Notes under the pieces: generated by a model
Told to the model about the DNA's origin: nothing
Seen by the model: only the letters and a program-made list of their open reading frames with translations
Database searches by the model: none
Origin: Allolobophora icterica
Taxonomy: Eukaryota > Annelida > Clitellata > Crassiclitellata > Lumbricidae
Length of the DNA: 64,000 bases
Assembly (NCBI GenBank): GCA_963556255.1
Contig: OY744613.1
Span: forward strand, 45,812,291-45,876,290
Direction: 5' to 3'
Made by a program: the position numbers and the translations under genes
Shown: piece after piece, positions 22,101-30,929 of the stretch
Layout: each line of letters begins with the position of its first letter
How positions within the stretch are numbered: position 1 is the stretch's first letter

Positions 22101-22227
22101 ACGAGTCGGTTGGGTGAAGATCGTGCAAGTCCACTCTTGGAGAAGAAGCAGGAGAGGATGATGAAGAATCGGAGGTCGTCAGCATCGGCTCATGAAGACA
22201 CGAGGTACGAGGTGTTTGGTTGAAGCG
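19147..22227 (-). mobile_element. Near-full-length L2/CR1-type LINE with (AATAC)n tail
   Basis: Read on the minus strand, a short 5' leader, a 994-codon ORF and a compact 3' end containing GCGCTTTATAAATATCCG and about four AATAC units. It inserted inside the TGTA microsatellite, which resumes at 22228; ATGTATGT on both sides may be the target duplication but cannot be told from the repeat. The only clearly intact LINE in the window, hence probably the youngest insertion. Confidence 0.85.
19201..22185 (-). CDS. L2/CR1-clade LINE ORF2: endonuclease and reverse transcriptase
   Basis: 994 codons without interruption. Endonuclease: RVASWNAQSL near residue 40, TESWH near 71, LGDFNLHL near 190 and a SDHSYLKF block near 250. 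Reverse transcriptase: SGFRAHHSTETALL, YDVSAAFDMVDH, GVPQGSVLGPLLF and the active site FADDVQAY near residue 720. A typical C-terminal domain (RDLGVTLDNSLTF, LHWLPLSARI, WNGLPPFVRS) follows. The protein nicks target DNA and copies the element RNA in place. ORF1 was not found; some members lack one or this copy is slightly 5' truncated. Strand and ends agree with the tail at 19147. Confidence 0.92.
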   Translation of the reverse strand: MLTTSDSSSSSPASSPRVDLHDLHPTDSSHPLLAHSSGLRVASWNAQSLSEKFAFVSQSLLQDQLDVFTVTESWHQDSDDVPILRATPLGYSSRDCPRPPHPDGRPARGGGIVTFFRSSLRVTQVSLDTSPTTFEALCLSIALPRGSVTLLTVYRPGSATVTPQFFEEFSSVLEFLVTRNTQLLILGDFNLHLEDPTIPTSLRFLELLTQFGLRQHVNQATHRLGGWLDLVITSDDDQVTDLLILPPTISDHSYLKFTLPSVHLQPIHSIRKMRGWKSFDSQAFSVAIRDSLLSSPGPALDILTVPQLFDLYTSTVTSLLDSMLPCRQVKTRHRPLAVWFDADCHKLRRRTRCLERRSRRTKDPNDRLAWITQLRALHRLYHRKEAAHWEKLVSRNLKNPRRLWSSISGLLGRPSRPSEIPAFSANEFLTMLTEKTDRLRASTSDAPPPTFTTTSSAFDDFRPILDSDLRTVLSSVNLNSCELDPLPPFILSDILDDFAPFLLYLFNRSLSEGCVPASQKRAIVFPSLKKPNLDTNLCQNYRPISNLSFLSKTLERLVSLQLLPYLEQSGLLPPFQSGFRAHHSTETALLSLLSEIYSAVDRSELTLLALYDVSAAFDMVDHTILLQRLETSCGLKGPPLQWFRSYLSDRTQMVISGESRTLWVPIKLGVPQGSVLGPLLFILYTAGIPSLFPIHGASGHLFADDVQAYVHGPPSSQLLLVQRIEALSRDLHTWMSCNRLSLNSSKTQFIWFGTPQQLKKLDFAVLSQRFPLFTFSSSVRDLGVTLDNSLTFTEHISKLTRTSYFHLRRLRAIRRSLSSPIFTSIVHAFVCSRLDYCNSLLIGLPKVRLAPLQSVLNAAARLIARLPRFSHITTFMAEELHWLPLSARIQFKVIILVSKAQLGFAPKYLCDLFHRPHSAASLRPLRSSDRLDLLVPRVRTSLAQSRSFASIGPALWNGLPPFVRSSILSGSVSSSFTFLKTCFFSRGLSHWERF

Positions 22228-22475
22228 ACATGTATGTGTACATACATGTATCTATGTATGCATGTAGTTACGTGTGTATGTATGTATGCATGTATGTACA
22301 TACATGTAATAATGTATAGACATGCATGTATACATACGTTTTTGTATATGTATGTACATGCATGTGTGTTTGTACGTGTGCTTGTATGTTTGTATGTATG
22401 TATGTACGTACGTGCATGTTTGTATGTATGTATGTATGTATGTACGTTTGTATGTATGTATGTATGTTGTAGGTA
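22228..22475. repeat. TGTA microsatellite, right part
   Basis: Continuation of the 18861-19143 array after the LINE insertion. Confidence 0.9.
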
Positions 22476-22496
22476 TGTATATTCTGGCGAATCCCA

Positions 22497-22572
22497 GGAA
22501 TAGCGGACCCCCGGAATAGCGGACCCCGGAATAGCGGACCTTCGGAATAGTGGGCCCCGGAATAGCGGGCCG
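22497..22572. repeat. GGAATAGCGGACCCC minisatellite
   Basis: About five units of 15-17 bp based on GGAATAGCGGACCCC, near the right end of the TTAA-flanked element. Confidence 0.85.
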
Positions 22573-22798
22573 GTACCACGAAACTAACAACAACAACGAC
22601 TACCACCGATATCTATATTTAGATCCGTTACCACGCCCACGGTGACTAAGAGGTGTGCGCCATAGGAATTACACGCCATCTCTGAGCATAAACATATCTG
22701 TATACGCACAGCTAAAAGTGGGAAACACGTTTCCCATGGCCCACGATATAACCCGAATTAGTGGGAAGAATACTTTCCAGTGCCCATGAAAGGGTTAA

Positions 22799-23500
22799 AT
22801 GCGTTAAGAAAAAATGCAATATAGACCTATGTTTGAAACTTGTTAAAGCCATCACTCACAACTACCATTAGACATTCATATAGCGCCATTCCAAATAGCC
22901 ATAGGCCTGTCTGATAAAATAAAGGAATTTTAATAAATGCGGTCTGAAAAAATGCAACATAGGCCTATGTATGAAACTTGTTAAAGCCATCGCTCACAAT
23001 CCCATTATTATTAATTTTTTTATTGAAAAACCAAATGATGAACAAGTATAGAAAAATATAAAAAAACACAGAAGTAATAATAATTGAAAAAAGGAGTGTA
23101 AATATAAACAAAATTTAATATTACCAGGCTAATAACCTACATTAAATAATAGATACATTTTAAAACTATTATCTAAAATGGCTATAGACATTTATATAGC
23201 GCCTTCATTGTAAGCCGTTGGGAAGATTTTAGCGAAAAGCAAAAGATACAGGTGTTTTATTAGTCATGAGGAAAATGAATGTTGCGTTTTAAGCGAAAAG
23301 CAAGAACTAATTTTTTAACAATGGAGGGTTCATATAGCGCCTTTTTTCTCATTGAAAACCACAGGAAAGATGAATCTTGATTGTTTAAAAGCAAAAAAGC
23401 TAGGGGTCTTATTTTATAGTCGTAGGCAAGATTTCAAGCAAAAAGCAAGAAGTTAAGGGTAGTTGTATCTAGCAATATAGCATTTATATAGCGCCTTTTA
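22799..23500. repeat. Tandem array, right part (ATATAGCGCC units)
   Basis: Continuation of the array at 17944-18223. ATATAGCGCC recurs near 22880, 23195, 23333 and 23487, with spacing of about 140 bp or more; the rightmost units are more diverged. The last unit overlaps the 3' end of the ATPase gene. Confidence 0.75.
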
Positions 23501-24167
23501 ATTGGCCATAGGCCTATAGAAGCGATCGAACCCAGAACGATACTTGCCATCATAAATTTTGGACGTCAGATCCATGACTGCAAAGCCATATGGTTCAGCC
23601 ACACACTCACTAAAGAACTTGCGGAACTCATCAAGATTCATGTCACCTCCCACGAAAGTATCGTGAATTGCTCGCAAATTCTTACTGTCTTGGTTGAAGA
23701 GGACAATAAGGTTAGCATTGTCCCTGACGGCTTGTTTAGAAATGTGAAAGTAGTTTTGTGTTAGATATATGCATCTTGCTCCACCATGCCTCCCCATACA
23801 AAAGTATCTCTCGATGGTCCCCTGTTTTTCTAACATGACGTCATCGAAGACTAAAAGGCTTCTGACGTTTTTATTGAGCGATTGGACTGGAACAATTTCA
23901 TCTGAACAAGAGTGAAAACTCGCAACTTCTTTCCCAGCAAATTTTTCGAGTTCTGAGGAACTGGTATTTTTCCTGTCCCAGAGATTTCGAGTATAGGTAC
24001 AGCCTGTCATAAATTAGATACCCCTTATTCAACAGAAGGTTAAGCAGTAAGTTTGTTTTCCCACATCAGCTAGGCCCACAGATTATACACCGTATGCTAG
24101 ATGGTAACAACCAATATCGGTGTTTTTTTCCATCGTCAGCTTCGAGGTCAAAATTTGTTATTTCCAT
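23498..24167 (-). pseudogene. FtsK/HerA-type genome-packaging ATPase, disrupted
   Basis: The start codon at 24167 begins a frame leading to a P-loop of the form GPSxxGKTNLL, but a TGA (24066-24068) falls inside the loop. A frameshift near 23950 separates it from the main 170-codon part, which has the Walker B strand RSLLVFDDVML and YLTQNYF plus DNANLIVLFNQD, signatures of the Polinton and virus packaging ATPases that pump DNA into capsids. The C-terminus ends at 23498. It is divergently oriented to the PLA2-like gene, with only 39 bases between the two start codons. Confidence 0.82.
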
Positions 24168-24206
24168 ATAGAGACAACAAGTTTTTAATCATATTCAACG
24201 AAAACA
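24168..24206. promoter_or_regulatory. Short divergent intergenic region (bidirectional promoter candidate)
   Basis: Only 39 AT-rich bases separate the ATPase ATG (minus) and the PLA2-like ATG (plus), so both genes must share or overlap promoter signals; no clear TATA box was identified. Confidence 0.35.
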
Positions 24207-24786
24207 ATGTATTGCCTACGATGTAAGAAACATACTGAGTCTTCAAATGAAACAATCGCCGAGCTAAAAAAAAAACGGGCGACCAGCCAAGAAGGGCACC
24301 TGTTCCGTCTGTGGTGCAAAGAAGAGCCAAATTTTGTCTTCAAGAGCTCGCGAGCATAAGCATAAGTCTCACGAGACTTATGGTGGCTCGCTGCTCAATA
24401 GCGCTCTCAACGCTCTACCTCTTCCTGAGAGGCATATGAGCCTTCCATCCGGTATGCCTTCTGAAGATAATCCGGGAGGTTCTTTTCAGAATACAGGAAA
24501 ATACTCTTACTGTGGACCATTCACAAAACTCGATAAACGGCTTTCACAGCGCTATCACGGTATTAATCAGCTCGACCGTGCGTGCCTCCACCACGACGTC
24601 GCTTATGCAGTTCATAAAGACACTCCGGGGCGTAATCACGCAGATGACATCCTCGCTGCAGCCGCGTCTAAGATCGCACTCACCGATGAAACTCCAGATT
24701 ATGAAAAGAAAGACGCCCGGCTGGTATCGGCCATTATGTCAGCGAAGCCGCGGCTACGGATGGGTGTCGGAAGGCGGCGAAAATGA
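24207..24786 (+). pseudogene. PLA2-like Polinton virion protein with N-terminal zinc ribbon
   Basis: The ATG at 24207 starts a zinc ribbon (MYCLRCKKHTE, later CSVCGAKKSQ). A one-base shift near the poly-A run at about 24266-24275 moves the second CxxC and the rest into another frame. The 150-residue remainder has YCGPFTKLDKRL, then LDRACLHHDVAYAVH, the HD-containing calcium-independent form of the phospholipase A2 core (also in parvovirus VP1), and a basic tail GVGRRRK. Such domains help virions breach membranes. It lacks most disulfide cysteines of secreted PLA2, as usual for viral forms. A LINE tail interrupts the sequence shortly after the stop. Confidence 0.8.
24361..24382. repeat. 22-bp palindrome shared with 10361-10382
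   Basis: Identical to the copy in the pVI/pX-like gene; here it encodes part of KSHETYGG between the zinc ribbon and the PLA2-like domain. Confidence 0.9.
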
Positions 24787-24819
24787 GCGTAAACGAATTT
24801 TTAATTTGTGTGTGTGTTT

Positions 24820-25240
24820 CTTCTTCTTCTCAGTCTTCTGCTGTTGAGCAGTTTTGTGACATGAACGACCTCGTGTTCCCCTACGACCTCCTCCATTCTG
24901 TTCTGTCCTGCGCCCTCCTCTTGGTGTGTCCGTATGTATCACCATTATCGAGATCACTCATCATATTTAATCTTCTTCTGCCTCTCGTTGTCTTCCCCTC
25001 CATACGCACCTCCAGCAGCGTCACCAGCATACCCTCCCCCCTAAGTTTGTGGCCCAGCCACCGATGTTTTCTCCTGCTTATTGATTGTTGTAGATCCCTC
25101 TGCACCCCTGCCCTTTCCAAAACTGCCTGATTTGTGACTTTGTCTCTCCAGCTTATTTTCAGCATTCGTCTCCAAGTCCACATTTCGAAAGTCTCTATTC
25201 TCTTCCTATCCGTTCCAGTCACTGTCCAGTCATATGTGTT
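24820..25240 (-). mobile_element. RTE-like LINE 3' fragment with (GAA)n tail
   Basis: The minus-strand frame has RIETFEMWTWRRMLKISWRDK, then HRWLGHKLRGEG and RMEGKTTRGRRRL, the conserved C-terminal end of RTE-like LINE RTs (the kind often annotated as craniofacial-development-protein-2-like). The left edge is a CTTCTTCTTCT run, a GAA-type 3' tail. Severely 5' truncated. It lies between the PLA2-like and integrase genes, and the integrase N-terminus begins just beyond. Confidence 0.8.
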
Positions 25241-25299
25241 TACCTGTTTGAAAATATATAGTTTTTAGTGAAATGTCTAAGCACCTTTCAACTATTTAT

Positions 25300-26231
25300 T
25301 ACAGCCCTAGACGTTACTGGCGAGGTAGGTCTCCGGTGAAAAACTAGCCTTAGCCGCCAAAGTTTCAGAAGCGGAAGCTCGCGTTGGCTAAAAAGCAAGC
25401 TGTTTGCCAAATTTATTTACCAGTTCCTCGCTACATACCGCGTTCGAATTCGAGGAAAATCGGCCAAACGCCGTACACCAAGCCGATCTCTTGTTTTTAC
25501 CTCACGATAAGGTAAGCCGCAAGACTTTTAAATACGCTCTCACTGTTGTCGATGTCGCTTCAAGATTCAAACAAGCTGAACCGTTGATTGATAAAAGCGC
25601 AGCTGAAGTCGCCACGGCTTTAAGCCGGATCTATAAGAGGGGCCCACTAACTTGGCCTCGACTCCTTCAGGTCGACCCTGGACGGGAATTTATGGGTGCT
25701 TTTACACCGTTGATGGTGAAACACGATGTTCTTGTAAGACGCGGACAGGCCGGTAACCATCGCCAACAGGGCATCGTTGAACGTTTTAATCGGACACTGG
25801 CCGAGCGACTCTTCGGTGCTCAATACGCCCGGGAGTTGCTTCTCGCCGCAAGGGGGTCGCCCGAACGGTATGTGGAATGGGTTCGCCGGTTGCGTGAAGT
25901 TGTAGCTGCACTAAACGATGAGCCTACGCATTTGCTCGACAAAAAGCCGGCTGACGCGATTAAAGCTGCTAAAGTGACACAGAAGCCCTCTCATTCACAA
26001 ATGAAAACTCGTTTGTGGGGCCTGGATGAGCCAATTCTCGGACATGATGATCTCGTTCGGTATTTGTATGCTCCTGGCGAGCTCGAAGGTGGTGGCAAAC
26101 GCGCTACCGATCCTAATTGGTCGCTCACCATCCACGCTATTTCGAATGTTGTTCGTCGGGCCGATCAGCCGGCTTTGTACCATCTGGTGGATGGTCTGCC
26201 CGCGGGTTTGTACGTGAGGAGCTGCTTTTAG
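25300..26231 (+). pseudogene. Polinton rve-family integrase
   Basis: A 275-codon frame (25404-26231) contains the DDE core: HQADLLFLP (first Asp), LQVDPGREF (second Asp) and GIVERFNRTLAE (Glu, 35 residues after the second Asp, the classic DD35E spacing). A C-terminal chromo-like block (VRYLYAPGELEGG) follows. N-terminal family blocks (YYSPRRYWRGR, ALAAKVSEAEA) are visible at 25300-25390 in shifted frames, so the gene is broken there. Integrases join linear Polinton DNA to the genome and cause the 6-bp duplication. It converges with PolB, 35 bases between stops. Confidence 0.88.
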
Positions 26232-26266
26232 TTCCTATGGGCACTGAGCTACCTCCGACAAAATAC

Positions 26267-28851
26267 TCAACCGTTGACGAACTCGTCGAGTTTGTAATGC
26301 CCGTATGCAAGCATTGTTATCCCATCGGCCTCTATCCACTTTTTTGTGTCTAATGGAGACAGGCTGATCTTATTCTGCTCGTGCACTCCGATCTGGTGGT
26401 CGCGGCTTCGAATCACGACTTGTGTGTGCCGCATCTCTTCTCGTTCGAACAGGCATTCCTTGTATAGCTCGTGGTGTAGATCCTTTTTCACAACTGCTCT
26501 CTGAACAGCCTTTGCTTTCCTCATCTCTGAACCGCCGGATTTAAGGACCGAATACATCTTCGGACGCAATCTCACGAATTGGGCTATGGCAACTCCGTTA
26601 CATTCATCCTTGAACTTGCCCACGACTTTCTTGTTCTCGACGTCGTAGTAGGGGCTGTCTCTTGGAAACTCTGACAGGTCGTATAGGTGTTTTTTTATTC
26701 CACATATCGGCATAGGCGTTCGGAGTTTCCACCTGAAATAACAGGCTGTCAGTGTCTGTATATAGCAACTGGGCTTTTCTCCGTACTCGTTTTTCACATC
26801 GTACCAGAAGTCGTACATCAGATGCTTGCTGAGGTCCAGGACAGCCTGACCAATATATACAGGTCTGTTTAACTTGAGCTTGTTCTTCAAACTGTGAATC
26901 GCGGAGAGTTGGTCGTTTAAGATTTTGTGCGATATGTAGGCCGGGTCGGCGATAAGTTTACGAAGTTTGTCAACTTTTGAGGTCGGTACCAGGTCAACCC
27001 TGATTCGTTTCCTAAGATTCTCCATGGTCTTGCCATAGACGGCATTGTTAGCCAGTTTGAAGAAATCCTTTTCAAAGTCTGATGTTGCTTTCGCTCTCAA
27101 TTTCGTGTTCATCTCGATGTAGGGAGCCATCCACGTCTCCTGTCTAAACTTAATAGCACGATGGATTTTAGAAACTCGTAGGCCCAACGAGTGGTGGAGT
27201 TTGAGATTTCTATAATGGACCACATACCGCTCCTTAAGTCGTAGGCTTGGTACTAATTTCACATGCTTTGTGAACTTGCTTCCCAACTCGTTCATAAGCA
27301 CATTCTGATAGTCACTCAGCCACTCCTCCTGGACTGTCACGGTCTCCGGTGCTAAGGGATAGTCGCTATGTGCATCGTGGAGGTGCTACGGGTACTCTAG
27401 ATCGACTTCGAGCAGGAAGCCTTCAGGCGCGTCGTCTGGAGTTTCCAACACTTCGTCGAAAGTTGGGCTCTCCCAGCTAAATCCTCCAACCGGCAGTGGC
27501 TGTTGCATCGCCCAGCCGTAGAGGTTATTAGCGTCGAGATACATGATCCAGTTTTCTGGCTTCGTGGTATCATGATCTGGACATAGTGGGTTGTTGGCTT
27601 TTGATAAGCGCTTGGATACCATCGAGATTCCACCTCGAAGACCTTTCTCTACGAACAAATGCATATCTATATCGGTGAAAACTTCGAGCTCGATCTTCGT
27701 CTTTTTCAACAAAGCGTCCCAAGCCATTCCTGGTAAGGAGAAGTGGTTTGCCGGGTCCAGACTGTAGTGCTTCATCGAAGTGGATCTGAAGGTCTCAAAT
27801 ACATCGGCTAGTAGAAGTACATCCATTCGGAGATATAAGTCGTGATAGTCGCCCAGAGTTTTACAGTCGAATTCATTCTAAACTCGTTGGGCGTGTTGAT
27901 AATCCCCGTCAGAAATGTTCTCTCGTGTGAGCTTGCTGTAGAACACTTCTTTAGGTGGAAGTTTTTCTTCTTCGAAGCGGTTGTTATCGTCAATGTGCTC
28001 GTAACAATATACGCCCTTTCGCCTCAAAAGATCTAGTTTTGGCCTATCATTGTGAACGAAATTTTCCTTTATATATGCCGTTGTGACTTTCAGATCTTCC
28101 AGTGATAGGTTTCCTAATAATTTATCCAACGAGCTGTTTAGAAACTGGAGACTATCAATGAACTGTAATCGCCCCAAACTAAAGGTCATGTACTTCTCCA
28201 TGTTGTTGGGAATGCAGCTATTTTCAGTCTCCTCATCCTGTGCGGCCTCACAGCTACCTATCGCTTGCATGATGAGGTGACTGTCATAGCCTCGTAGATT
28301 GTGGAAGACCACTGGTATCTTACAATAGTTTTTGTAAATGCGAAGTTTGAAGTTAGACTCGGTGTGGGAACCCCGCGGTACTTACCGGTGATGTGGCAGT
28401 GGTCGCGGACCTTGTCCATTTCGAGTGCTTCTCCACATATATAACATTCAGTAGCCTCGAGAAGTGATTGGTCGTCGGCCGCTGACATAATCATTTTAGC
28501 TGGGGTGGCCAGTTTTTGTTGGATAGAGGCCAGCTCGCCTTGTAGTCGTCGTAAAAACTCTTGCACGGCGTTCTCTCCTCGGTATAGCACCGGCTTCTTC
28601 GTGCGGCCGTCGCATCGAAATACTATATAACAGAAGCTGCATGGTTTCTGCTCAGCTCTCTGTCTTGTATTGCTCTCGTTAGGGTTCATCAATGGAGCCC
28701 CTCCATTTATGGCTGGCATGATGTCAGCGATCTGAAGCAACGCTTGCTGGAAGTGTAGGATAGTCTGGATCAGAGGATAATCGACGATGCTGTTGCCCAA
28801 TGGCGCCAGCGCCTCCAGGCTTGCGTGCAAGAAGGAGGACATTTTTAACAT
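26267..28851 (-). pseudogene. polB: Protein-primed DNA polymerase B, main part, with several frameshifts
   Basis: Minus-strand blocks in order: a treble-clef-like zinc/HNH motif (CYICGEALEM, DHCHITGKYRG, about 28350-28450); exonuclease motifs FHNLRGYDSHL (near 28300) and MDVLLLADVFE (near 27820); palm motif A DANNLYGWAM (near 27530); motif B NNAVYGKTMENL (near 27030). Motif C (YTDTDS) is present at 26745-26762 but in a frame not used by the long ORF, because of two compensating single-base changes. Other breaks lie near 28280-28310, 27830-27880 and 27340-27390. The enzyme would replicate the linear element from a protein primer. Intact, it would be about 1,000 residues. Confidence 0.9.
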
Positions 28852-28960
28852 CTTCTTTAATTAAATAATCAAACTATACTACTGAGAGTTTCTTCACAAA
28901 AATATTAAATACGGTTTTCATGTTAGAAGTACTTATATGAAAAAAAGTTTGGCTTACTTT

Positions 28961-29404
28961 TTATTGAATCACCGTGTACTTTGGTGTGGGAAAGTAGCTC
29001 CTCGCTCGAAATGGTTGATATTTTGCTGTGCCTAAATCTAAAGTCAAAACTTGTTTCACCCTCCATCCAGATCCCTCGTTTGTGAACTGCTCGATGCGCT
29101 CAAGGATTTCAGCCTTGGCCTCATGCACAACTCCCCGGATATCAGCTTTATTAAGGATTGGTGCAGCTGTACTTCTGAAGTAGGAGGTTGTGGTGATTGT
29201 GTCACCCGTGTCAAAATTTATTTTTTCAAGCTCAATCGTTAATACTAGAGTAACTTTTAGCCCACGCCAACTACTTAACTCTTTTTCGATTTGTGTAATA
29301 ATACTTGGGGACATTCCACTCAAGAAAGCTAGCGGATCTCTGTGTCCTTCTGGTGCAACTGCTCTGAAATCTCTCTGAAAGTTGACAAACTCTTTATGGA
29401 GCAC
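28961..29404 (-). pseudogene. PolB N-terminal region (separated)
   Basis: A 147-codon frame with GSGWRVKQVLTLDL and KYQPFRARSYFPTP, blocks typical of the N-terminal domain of Polinton PolB-type proteins, just upstream of the zinc motif part. The expected next block does not follow; about 110 bases of unrelated AT-rich sequence intervene, so a deletion or rearrangement probably separates it. It could instead be a stand-alone protein. Confidence 0.55.
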
Positions 29405-29454
29405 AAACTAGGGTAGTTCACCTCTACCAAACTCTGCCATAATTAAACATTATT

Positions 29455-29730
29455 TTTAGTCAGAAGTTATTACTACTAATACTTTAGTCAGAAGTTGTTT
29501 ATACTAATACTTAAAAAAAATTGTGAATTTTAATTAATTATTTATACATGATATTCAATTACGGCCAGGCGCCTACATTCATTGCCAATACGATAGTCAG
29601 AAGTTATTACTACTAATACTTTAGTCATAAGTTATTACTACTAATACATTTTTAAAAAATTGTGAAATTTTAATTATTTATTTATATCTGATGTTCAATT
29701 GCAGCCAGGCGCCTACATTAATCTTGAAAG
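29455..29730. repeat. Tandem duplication of about 130 bp
   Basis: Two copies containing AGTCAGAAGTTATTACTACT, an A-rich tract, then GCCAGGCGCCTACATT; the second overlaps the 3' end of the zinc-finger gene. A weaker third copy is at 30045-30145 just inside the right terminal repeat. Confidence 0.8.
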
Positions 29731-29954
29731 ATGCTTTCATCACGCAACTTTTTCAGTCTAGCAGCCTTGTAGCAACACCCTAGGCAGAGACCTATTACAT
29801 TTTTCACCGCCTTTTCACAACCCATACAAGGCTTTGTACCACCACCCTTTCTCAGTCTTAATAAGTGAAGTTTGCAATAAACCCCTACGCAGCTATTACC
29901 ACAAATGTTTTTTGTTCCAATTACTAACCACGCACAAAGATTTTTGCCCTTCAT
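29718..29954 (-). CDS. Small Cys-rich zinc-finger protein of Polintons
   Basis: An intact 78-codon frame starting MKGKNLCAWLV with paired cysteines and histidine arranged C-x9-C-x3-C-x4-C-x2-H, then PCMGC and LCLGCC. This small zinc-binding protein is often found near Polinton PolB. DNA or RNA binding is inferred from the cysteines only. It is the outermost gene at the right end. Confidence 0.6.
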   Translation of the reverse strand: MKGKNLCAWLVIGTKNICGNSCVGVYCKLHLLRLRKGGGTKPCMGCEKAVKNVIGLCLGCCYKAARLKKLRDESIFQD

Positions 29955-30153
29955 TTCATAGATAATTATATATACGGAGCATAAACTTTCTCTAATTGGT
30001 ATATCAAATGGTTAGTCAAACAATCTGTAGTAATATCCAAATGTCAATACTATAGTCAGGAGTTATTTTATTTATACTAATACTTTTAAAAAACTTTGAA
30101 TTTTTAATATTTTTTATTTATACCTGATATTCAATACAATTCGTTTTTGAAAG

Positions 30154-30457
30154 ATGCTCTGGAGGCCCTCAAGATCGATTTTGTTGTTGTAGAGCCCAAA
30201 CTGAAAATCAATCTGAGATTAAGCGTTCGTGCGTCCGTGTGTTCCGTGGAATCCACGGACACACCGACAGCCTGGAAGTCGATCGGCTATAATAGTCCCT
30301 GCGCTAATTTTGTTCTAATATACACAGGAGAAAGTCGATATGCTATATGGGTTCGTAGGCCTCTGGAGACCCTCTGGTCGATCTGTAGCTGTAAGCGTCC
30401 ATTGGTCAAATGGTCCTCTGGAAGGCGTGGCCCCAAAGTAAAATAACGCACACTACT
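30154..30457 (-). repeat. Right terminal inverted repeat of the Polinton
   Basis: Inverted copy of 6388-6687. Contains the palindrome TCCGTGGAATCCACGGA at 30243-30259. It is followed exactly by the ATAGTG duplication. Confidence 0.95.
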
Positions 30458-30463
30458 ATAGTG

Positions 30464-30929
30464 TCACTTTGTTCCCAGTCCATAAATGCCTGTTGATCTC
30501 GTACATCCATTTCTGCTTGTCTGTCTTCTGGTAAGATGACAAAATTGGATAAATGGACGGATACGCCTCTTCAGGACTTGTTCGCTTAACACGTAAAATT
30601 GATCCGTCTGGACGTGTTGCACAATCTTCAGTCACTAAAAACAAGGCTGCAGTGTTAAAATTAGAAGCGAGTACACGCTACCGCTTAGGTTTCCGAAACA
30701 ACTTGGAGGTGAGTATACGCTACAGTAATGTGTTAGTATACGATACAGCATTTTAATATAAATAAATAAATATAAACATTTTGTGAGGCGAGTACACGGT
30801 CTCTAGAGGTGAGTACACGCTGTATACCCGGGTATACCCTCGACTACAGCCACGACTATAAACTCAGCTGGAAAATGTTTTATGCATACTACCGCATCTT
30901 TGGTAGGAGTGAAATCTGGTTTACGTTAA
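30464..30929. other. No recognised gene; short GAGTACACG repeats
   Basis: GAGTACACGCT-like and GAGTATACGCTAC-like words recur between about 30670 and 30820. A 67-codon plus frame (30553-30756) is unrecognised. Confidence 0.45.

Larger units (their letters stand above)
18228..22794. mobile_element. TTAA-flanked element (piggyBac-like) carrying an intact LINE
   Basis: TTAA lies on both sides (18224-18227 and 22795-22798). The ends are a perfect 15-bp inverted repeat CCCTTTCATGGGCAC. It splits the ATATAGCGCC tandem array, proving it inserted after the array existed. The interior is a TACA/TGTA microsatellite, a full L2/CR1 LINE inserted into that microsatellite and a GGAATAGCGG minisatellite. 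No transposase is present, so it must have moved with enzyme supplied elsewhere. Without the LINE it is about 1.5 kb. Confidence 0.85.
6388..30457. mobile_element. Complete but degenerate Maverick/Polinton (24,070 bp)
   Basis: The boundaries rest on three agreeing signals: an exact 6-bp duplication ATAGTG (6382-6387 and 30458-30463), ends beginning 5'-AGTAGTG and finishing CACTACT-3', and terminal inverted repeats of about 300 bp. Inside is the diagnostic Polinton set: protein-primed PolB, rve integrase, FtsK/HerA-type ATPase, adenain-like protease, double-jelly-roll capsid and penton genes. A 6-bp duplication and AG...CT ends are typical of the family. Nested insertions are a LINE at 12333-13492, a TTAA-flanked element at 18228-22794 (holding an intact LINE) and a LINE tail at 24820-25240. 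Without them the element would be about 18 kb, within the usual range. Multiple frameshifts and stops make autonomous activity unlikely. Confidence 0.95.
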
